This document shows, piece by piece, positions 59,016 to 64,000 of a stretch of DNA of 64,000 bases; the first letter of the stretch is position 1, and each line of letters begins with the position of its first letter. The position numbers were made by a program, and so were the translations under genes. Below the pieces are notes generated by a model, which searched no databases, was not told the DNA's origin, and worked only from the letters and a program-made list of their open reading frames with translations. Source of the stretch: Streptomyces sp. NRRL S-1022 (GTDB lineage Bacteria; Actinomycetota; Actinomycetes; Streptomycetales; Streptomycetaceae); contig NZ_JOIU01000016.1 of NCBI RefSeq assembly GCF_000720135.1, forward strand, positions 248,001 through 312,000. The letters are read 5' to 3'.

Positions 59016-60647
59016 TCAGATGCCGGCGGCTGCAGACAGGTCCCGCTTGACGGCCGTCAGCAGCTCGGCCGCGCGGGTGCGGGCGGCCGGCAGGGCGGCG
59101 TGCGCGGAGACCGGGACGACGACCTCCAGGTAGCACTTCAGCTTGGGCTCGGTGCCGCTGGGGCGCACGATGACCCGGGCGCCGTCGAGGGTGTAGCGCA
59201 GGCCGTCCGTGGGCGGCAGCTGCTCCGTGCCCCGGGTCAGGTCCTCGGCCCGCACGATGGGCAGGCCGGCCAGCTCGGTCGGCGGCTGCTCGCGCAGCCG
59301 GCGCATCGCGTCCGCGATCAGCGAGAGGTCCTGGACGCGGACCGACAGCTGGTCGGTGGCGTGCAGGCCGTGCTCCACGGCGAGGTCGTCGAGCAGGTCG
59401 AGGAGGGTACGGCCCTCCTCCTTCAGCACGGACGCCAGCTCCGTGATCAGCAGCGCGGCGGTGATGCCGTCCTTGTCGCGCACGCCCTCCGGGTCCACGC
59501 AGTAGCCGAGGGCCTCCTCGTAGCCGTAGCGCAGGCCGTCGACGCGGGCGATCCACTTGAAGCCGGTCAGGGTCTCCTCGTACGGCAGCCCCGCCTTCCC
59601 GGCGATCCGGCCGAGCAGGGAGGAGGAGACGATCGACTCGGCGAAGGTGCCCCGGACACCGCGGCGGACCAGGTGGGCGGCGAGCAGCGCGCCGACCTCG
59701 TCGCCGCGCAGCATCCGCCAGTCGCCGCCGTCCTTGACGGCCACGGCGCAGCGGTCGGCGTCCGGGTCGTTGGCGATGACGAGGTCCGGGTCGGTGCTGC
59801 GGGCCCGCGCGAACGCCAGGTCCATCGCGCCCGGCTCCTCCGGGTTCGGGAAGGCGACCGTCGGGAAGTCCGGGTCCGGGTCGGCCTGCTCGGCGACGAG
59901 CACCGGCTCCGGGAAGCCGGCGCGGGCGAAGGCGGCCAGCAGCACGTCCTTGCCGACGCCGTGCATGGCCGTGTAGACGGTGCGGGCGGTGCGGGGGGAG
60001 CCGGCGGCCAGGACGGCGTCCGTACGGGCCAGATAGGCGTCCAGGACCGCGTCGTCCAGGGTCTCCCAGCCGGCGTCCGGACGGGGGACGTCGTGCAGGG
60101 AGGCGATCGCGTCGATCTCGGCGGCGATCTCCGCGTCGGCGGGCGGGACGATCTGCGAGCCGTCGCCCAGGTAGACCTTGTAGCCGTTGTCCCGGGGCGG
60201 GTTGTGGCTGGCGGTGACCTGCACGCCCGCGACCGCGCCGAGGTGCCTTATCGCGAAGGCCAGCACGGGGGTGGGCAGCGGGCGGGGGAGCACGGCGGCG
60301 CGCAGGCCGGCGCCGGTCATCACGGCGGCGGTGTCCCGGGCGAAGTCGGCGGACTTGTGGCGGGCGTCGTAGCCGATGACGACGACGCCGTCGGCGTGGC
60401 CCTGCTTCTTCAGGTACGCGGCGAGGCCGGCGGCGGCGCGGATGACGACGCTGCGGTTCATGCGCTGGGGGCCGGCGCCGAGTTCGCCCCGCAGGCCGGC
60501 GGTGCCGAACTGGAGGGTGCCGGAGAACCGGGCCGACAGTTCCTCGACGTCACCGGCGTCGATCAGCTTGGCCAGTTCGTCGCGGGTCTCCTGGTCGGGG
60601 TCCTCGGCGAGCCATGCGCTGGCCTTGGCCATGAGATCGTCGTGCAC
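59016..60647 (-). CDS. Phosphohexomutase/phosphopentomutase family enzyme
   Basis: A 543-residue alpha-D-phosphohexomutase: RFSGTLQFGTAGLRGELGAGP, the active-site Ser in VTASHNPPRDNGYKVY, the metal-binding DPDADRC, and the phosphate-binding RPSGTEPKLKCYLE near the end. It follows the purine nucleoside phosphorylase gene, so its likely job is converting (deoxy)ribose-1-phosphate to the 5-phosphate, linking phosphorolysis to DeoC; phosphoglucose and phosphomannose activity are alternatives. GTG at 60647 is chosen; ATG at 60632 is also possible. Confidence 0.9.
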   Translation of the reverse strand: MHDDLMAKASAWLAEDPDQETRDELAKLIDAGDVEELSARFSGTLQFGTAGLRGELGAGPQRMNRSVVIRAAAGLAAYLKKQGHADGVVVIGYDARHKSADFARDTAAVMTGAGLRAAVLPRPLPTPVLAFAIRHLGAVAGVQVTASHNPPRDNGYKVYLGDGSQIVPPADAEIAAEIDAIASLHDVPRPDAGWETLDDAVLDAYLARTDAVLAAGSPRTARTVYTAMHGVGKDVLLAAFARAGFPEPVLVAEQADPDPDFPTVAFPNPEEPGAMDLAFARARSTDPDLVIANDPDADRCAVAVKDGGDWRMLRGDEVGALLAAHLVRRGVRGTFAESIVSSSLLGRIAGKAGLPYEETLTGFKWIARVDGLRYGYEEALGYCVDPEGVRDKDGITAALLITELASVLKEEGRTLLDLLDDLAVEHGLHATDQLSVRVQDLSLIADAMRRLREQPPTELAGLPIVRAEDLTRGTEQLPPTDGLRYTLDGARVIVRPSGTEPKLKCYLEVVVPVSAHAALPAARTRAAELLTAVKRDLSAAAGI

Positions 60648-60681
60648 CTTGGGATCAACCTCTCCTTGTTTGCCTGGTCCA

Positions 60682-60700
60682 CCGGGGGCTCCGCCCCCGG
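60682..60700. terminator. Hairpin between PNP and mutase genes
   Basis: CCGGGGGC-TCC-GCCCCCGG. The sequence resembles short GC-rich palindromes scattered in Streptomyces genomes, so it could be a repeat element as well as an attenuator. Confidence 0.55.
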
Positions 60701-60779
60701 ACCCCCCTGCCCGCCGGCCCACCCGGCTCGGCCGGCCGCGCAGTGAACGGGCGCGGTCGCGCCGGCGCCGGCGCGGACC

Positions 60780-60809
60780 GGCGGCCCGCCTGCGCCGGTC
60801 CGGGCCGCC
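60780..60809. terminator. Hairpin directly after the PNP gene
   Basis: GGCGGCCCG (60780-60788) pairs with CGGGCCGCC (60801-60809), starting 6 nt beyond the PNP stop on the minus strand. Confidence 0.6.
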
Positions 60810-60814
60810 GTTTC

Positions 60815-61639
60815 CTACAGCTTGCCCAGCACCTGGCCCAGCAGCTGCCCCATCCGTGCCGCCGAGTCGCGGCCGGCCTGGAGGACCTCCTCGTGGTTGA
60901 GGGGCTCGCCGGTCATGCCCGCGGCCAGGTTGGTGACCAGGGAGATGCCGAGCACCTCGGCGCCGGCCTCGCGGGCGGCGATCGCCTCCAGCACCGTGGA
61001 CATGCCCACGAGGTCCGCGCCGATGACACGGGCCATGCGGACCTCGGCCGGGGTCTCGTAGTGCGGGCCGGGGAACTGGGCGTAGACGCCCTCCTCCAGC
61101 GTGGGGTCGATCTCCTTGCACAGGGCGCGCAGGCGCGGGGAGTACAGGTCCGTCAGGTCGACGAAGTTGGCGCCGACGATCGGGGAGGTCGCCGTGAGGT
61201 TGATGTGGTCGCTGATCAGGACCGGCTGGCCGGGGCGCATGCCCTCGCGCAGACCGCCGCAGCCGTTGGTCAGCACGATGGTCTTGCAGCCGGCCGCCAC
61301 GGCGGTGCGCACACCGTGGGCGACGGCGGCGACGCCACGGCCCTCGTAGTAGTGGGTGCGGCCCAGGAAGACCAGGGCGCGCTTGTCACCGAAGGAGTAC
61401 GAGCGGATCTTTCCGCCGTGGCCCTCGACCGCCGGCGGCGGGAAGCCGGGCAGCTCGGTGACCTGGAACTCGGCGTCGGGCGCGCCCAGGGCGTCGACGG
61501 CCGGAGCCCAGCCGGAGCCCATCACGAGGGCGACGTCGTGGGTCTCGGCACCGGTCAGTGCGCGCAGGCGCGCGGCGGCGGCGTCGGCGGCGGCGTAGGG
61601 GTCGCCCTGGATGTCGTCCGGAAGAAGAGATGCGTTCAC
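60815..61639 (-). CDS. Purine nucleoside phosphorylase
   Basis: A 274-residue trimeric-type PNP/MTAP-family enzyme: [104 protein letters not shown] and [10 protein letters not shown]. It splits inosine/guanosine and their deoxy forms with phosphate. GTG at 61639 lies 7 nt after TACCCT (61647-61652), so the mRNA is probably leaderless. A perfect nucleoside-type palindrome covers the -35 region. Confidence 0.94.
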   Translation of the reverse strand: MNASLLPDDIQGDPYAAADAAAARLRALTGAETHDVALVMGSGWAPAVDALGAPDAEFQVTELPGFPPPAVEGHGGKIRSYSFGDKRALVFLGRTHYYEGRGVAAVAHGVRTAVAAGCKTIVLTNGCGGLREGMRPGQPVLISDHINLTATSPIVGANFVDLTDLYSPRLRALCKEIDPTLEEGVYAQFPGPHYETPAEVRMARVIGADLVGMSTVLEAIAAREAGAEVLGISLVTNLAAGMTGEPLNHEEVLQAGRDSAARMGQLLGQVLGKL

Positions 61640-61646
61640 GCCGATG

Positions 61647-61652
61647 AGGGTA
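61647..61652 (-). promoter_or_regulatory. -10 element of leaderless PNP gene
   Basis: TACCCT on the minus strand, 7 nt before GTG 61639. The palindrome at 61665 starts 13 nt upstream of it. Confidence 0.5.
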
Positions 61653-61664
61653 ACCGCTCTTCGC

Positions 61665-61676
61665 CTACGCGCGTAG
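61665..61676. promoter_or_regulatory. Nucleoside-regulon palindrome before PNP gene
   Basis: A perfect CTACGCGCGTAG, identical to those at 46590 and 57869, overlapping the expected -35 region of the PNP promoter. Confidence 0.75.
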
Positions 61677-61773
61677 ATGACAGAGCCCACGGGTTTGGGT
61701 CCGTTGTCTTGTCGGTTTCCACAAACGCGGGGCAAAAGGGGAGGAAAACCAGGGTGCGCCGCGGGGCGCCGGC

Positions 61774-62211
61774 TCAGCAGGGACGTTTGCGGAGTTCCAT
61801 CACATAGTCGTGCGGCGCCCCCGCCGACTCCGCCGCGTCGGCGACCTCGCCCAGGTACCGCGCCGACGGCAGCCCGCCCTCGTAGGCGTTGAGCACGTAG
61901 GCCCAGGCCGGCTCCTCACCGTCCAGCGTGTGCACGCGCACGCGTACCCGGCGGTAGATCTGCAGTCCCACGCCCTCCCACCGGTCGAGCGACTCCTCGT
62001 CCATGGGGGCGATGTCGTACAGGCCGACGAAGACCTGCGCCAGCGGGTCCTCGACGATCGTCGCCAGCGCGCCCTCCCAGCCGAGCTGCTCACCGCCGAA
62101 AGTCAGCCGCCAGCCGTTCAGCCACCCGGTGGCGCGCAGCGGGGAGTGCGGGGCGCGGCGGGACATCAGGCGCGCGTCGAGGTTGCCGGCGTACGCGGCA
62201 TAGAGCGACAT
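61774..62211 (-). CDS. Gamma-glutamylcyclotransferase-like protein
   Basis: A 145-residue protein with the GGCT/BtrG fold pattern: [22 protein letters not shown] at the start, [33 protein letters not shown] (catalytic Glu expected here) and [20 protein letters not shown]. It probably cleaves gamma-glutamyl amines. ATG at 62211 is 6 nt after TACCCT (62218-62223), a leaderless start. It is divergent from the quinone dehydrogenase gene with a short gap. Confidence 0.88.
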   Translation of the reverse strand: MSLYAAYAGNLDARLMSRRAPHSPLRATGWLNGWRLTFGGEQLGWEGALATIVEDPLAQVFVGLYDIAPMDEESLDRWEGVGLQIYRRVRVRVHTLDGEEPAWAYVLNAYEGGLPSARYLGEVADAAESAGAPHDYVMELRKRPC

Positions 62212-62307
62212 GCACCGAGGGTACGGCAGGCGCCCCGCACGCCCCGGGACCGATCCGGGGGTGCCCCCGGGCAGTAGCACCTTGAAGCGTGCGGGACAAT
62301 GGGGTAC

Positions 62308-63747
62308 GTGACTCGGATCGTGATCATCGGTGGCGGACCCGGCGGATACGAAGCGGCGCTGGTGGCCGCTCAGCTCGGCGCGGAGGTGACCGTCGTCGAC
62401 TGCGACGGTCTGGGCGGAGCGTCGGTGCTGACCGACTGCGTGCCGTCGAAGACCCTTATCGCTACGGCCGAGGTCATGACGACCTTCGACTCGTCGTACG
62501 AAGAGCTCGGCATCATCGTCGCCGACGACACCCCGCCGCTGGAGCAGGCGGCCCGGGTGGTCGGCGTGGACCTCGGCAAGGTCAACCGCCGGGTCAAGCG
62601 GCTCGCGCTCGCCCAGTCGCACGACATCACCGCCTCCGTCACCCGCGCCGGCGCCCGGGTCATGCGCGGGCGCGGCCGGCTGGACGGCATGCAGGCCCTG
62701 GACGGGTCCCGGAAGGTCGTCGTCACCGCCGCCGACGGCACCGAGGAGACCCTCACCGCCGACGCCGTCCTCATCGCCACCGGCGGTCACCCGCGGGAGC
62801 TGCCCGACGCCCAGCCCGACGGCGAGCGCATCCTGAACTGGACCCAGGTCTACGACCTCACCGAACTGCCGGAGGAGCTGATCGTGGTCGGCTCGGGTGT
62901 CACCGGTGCCGAGTTCGCCGGCGCCTACCAGGCCCTCGGGTCCAAGGTCACGCTCGTCTCCTCCCGCGACCGCGTGCTGCCCGGCGAGGACCCGGACGCC
63001 GCCGCCGTCCTGGAGGACGTCTTCCGCCGCCGCGGCATGAACGTCATGGCCCGCTCCCGCGCGCAGTCCGCCAAGCGCGTCGGCGACCGGGTCGAGGTGA
63101 CGCTGGCCGACGGCCGGGTCATCAGCGGTTCGCACTGCCTGATGGCCGTCGGCGCCGTCCCGAACAGCGCGGGACTGGGTCTGGAGGAGGCCGGGGTCAA
63201 GCTGCGCGAGTCCGGGCACATCTGGACCGACAAGGTCTCGCGCACGACCGCGCCCGGCGTGTACGCGGCCGGTGACGTGACCGGCGTGTTCGCCCTGGCC
63301 TCCGTCGCCGCCATGCAGGGACGTATCGCCATGTACCACTTCCTGGGCGACGCGGTGGCCCCGCTGAACCTGAAGACGGTCTCCTCGAACGTCTTCACCG
63401 ACCCGGAGATCGCGACGGTCGGCTACACACAGGCGGACGTGGACGCGGGCAAGATCGACGCACGGGTCGTCAAGCTGCCCCTCCTGCGCAACCCGCGCGC
63501 CAAGATGCAGGGCATCCGGGACGGCTTCGTGAAGATCTTCTGCCGGCCCGGCACCGGGATCGTCGTCGGCGGTGTCGTCGTGGCGCCCCGCGCCTCGGAA
63601 CTGATCCACCCCATCTCGATCGCCGTCGACAACAACCTGACGGTCGAACAGATCGCGAACGCGTTCACGGTGTACCCCTCCCTTTCGGGGTCGATCGCGG
63701 AAGTCGCCCGGCAGCTGCACACCCGCAAGGCGAGCGCGGAGGGCTGA
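62308..63747 (+). CDS. NAD(P)H-quinone dehydrogenase, LpdA-like flavoprotein
   Basis: A 479-residue flavoprotein of the disulfide reductase family: FAD motif IVIIGGGPGGYEAALVAAQLG, NAD motif ELIVVGSGVTGAEFAGAYQALG, GVYAAGDVTG and the dimerisation domain with HPISIAVDNNLTVEQIANAFTVYPSLSGSI. The redox motif normally CxxxxC reads SVLTDCVPSK, with only one Cys, as in M. tuberculosis LpdA, a quinone reductase rather than lipoamide dehydrogenase. GTG at 62308 lies 7 nt after GACAAT (62295-62300) and fits a leaderless start; the ATG at 62299 falls inside that -10. Confidence 0.88.
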   Translation: MTRIVIIGGGPGGYEAALVAAQLGAEVTVVDCDGLGGASVLTDCVPSKTLIATAEVMTTFDSSYEELGIIVADDTPPLEQAARVVGVDLGKVNRRVKRLALAQSHDITASVTRAGARVMRGRGRLDGMQALDGSRKVVVTAADGTEETLTADAVLIATGGHPRELPDAQPDGERILNWTQVYDLTELPEELIVVGSGVTGAEFAGAYQALGSKVTLVSSRDRVLPGEDPDAAAVLEDVFRRRGMNVMARSRAQSAKRVGDRVEVTLADGRVISGSHCLMAVGAVPNSAGLGLEEAGVKLRESGHIWTDKVSRTTAPGVYAAGDVTGVFALASVAAMQGRIAMYHFLGDAVAPLNLKTVSSNVFTDPEIATVGYTQADVDAGKIDARVVKLPLLRNPRAKMQGIRDGFVKIFCRPGTGIVVGGVVVAPRASELIHPISIAVDNNLTVEQIANAFTVYPSLSGSIAEVARQLHTRKASAEG

Positions 63748-63900
63748 CGGGGCCGGCCGACTGCCCGCCGGTCACGGGGAGTTGCCGCGCATGCGGACGG
63801 CATAGTCGGGGCGGGCGGGGCCTATATCACTTCCCGCCCCACCATGCGAACAACTTCTGTTATTCGGCGCAAACTGCTGAAACCAGACGGTCGCTGGGGT

Positions 63901-63906
63901 TACTGT
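63901..63906 (+). promoter_or_regulatory. -10 element of leaderless DeoR-type gene
   Basis: TACTGT ends 7 nt before GTG 63914. No CTACGCGCGTAG copy is seen in the 166 nt upstream of the gene. Confidence 0.5.
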
Positions 63907-63913
63907 CAGTTTC

Positions 63914-64000
63914 GTGTTCGCTGCTGAACGTCGCCAATTGATCCTCGAAATGGTGCGAGCGAACGGTGCCGTGTCGCTCCGTGAACTCGCCCGCGTCGTC
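63914..64000 (+). CDS. DeoR-family transcriptional regulator (partial)
   Basis: Only the first 29 residues are in the window: FAAERRQLILEMVRANGAVS then LRELARVV, the start of a DeoR/GlpR-type winged helix (ERRQxIL...G.VS...LA). GTG at 63914 is a leaderless-type start. Members repress sugar, nucleoside or deoxyribonucleoside catabolic genes. Its place beside the nucleoside salvage genes makes it the best candidate in view for the CTACGCGCGTAG regulon, though the effector domain is off the right edge. Confidence 0.75.
   Translation, partial: MFAAERRQLILEMVRANGAVSLRELARVV

Noticed and set aside
1..64000. CRISPR arrays, tRNA or rRNA genes, insertion sequences, replication origins
   Set aside because: I looked for regular spaced repeats, transposase or integrase motifs, conserved rRNA words and tRNA-like ends and saw none. 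A tRNA scan was not possible by hand.

Overview
The window is a piece of a Streptomyces chromosome. GC content is very high, codon third positions are almost all G or C, and the gene set is typical of the genus: AfsQ1/AfsQ2/SigQ, DUF397 and XRE-TPR regulators, DUF2637, and a sialic-acid-like wall polymer locus. Gene order matches what I remember of the Streptomyces coelicolor sdh - afsQ - deoC - purine phosphorylase region; that is recollection, not a search.

Layout. 1-5.4 kb: end of the succinate dehydrogenase operon (sdhC, partial sdhD), an OHCU-decarboxylase-like gene, a secreted GH20 hexosaminidase and three poorly known proteins. 5.4-11.1 kb: two paralogous pairs, each an ECF-type sigma factor plus a membrane protein with two conserved cysteines, separated by a small DUF5996/VOC segment flanked by an imperfect direct repeat. 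11.3-14.6 kb: an L,D-transpeptidase lipoprotein, an acyl-CoA mutase large subunit and a LysE exporter. 14.4-18.4 kb: a roughly 3.9-kb island without a visible integrase. It has entered the 3' end of lysE, supplied a new lysE tail and left the old tail stranded downstream; it carries a DUF397/XRE-TPR regulatory module. 18.5-20.6 kb: a flavin monooxygenase/TetR pair with two TetR-type operators. 20.6-29.2 kb: two divergent operons for a nonulosonic-acid (Kdn/sialic-like) wall glycopolymer. 29.3-31.2 kb: DUF2637 and small proteins.

31.8-64 kb is dominated by nucleoside uptake and salvage: a BMP-type ABC transporter with cytidine deaminase and thymidine phosphorylase; adenosine deaminase; uridine kinase; deoxyribose-phosphate aldolase with two aldehyde dehydrogenase-family genes; a phosphopentomutase/phosphohexomutase; purine nucleoside phosphorylase; and, at the right edge, the start of a DeoR-family regulator. 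Between these are the AfsQ system, an AEC carrier, an MFS/LysR pair, a SigG-like sigma factor and membrane proteins.

The most interesting signal is a palindrome, (T)CTACGCGYGTAG. It appears five times (one copy degenerate), each time just upstream of a nucleoside transport or salvage gene: the BMP lipoprotein, the ABC ATPase, adenosine deaminase, deoC and purine nucleoside phosphorylase. These genes look like one regulon, and the DeoR-type regulator at 63914 is a candidate controller. Other notable points are an apparent ATC start codon on the ABC ATPase gene, a TTA (bldA) codon in the island regulator, a perfect AfsQ1-type box between afsQ1 and sigQ, and at least fourteen genes whose start codon lies 6-7 nt after a -10-like hexamer, as expected for leaderless mRNAs. 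No tRNA, rRNA, CRISPR array, transposase or integrase was recognised.
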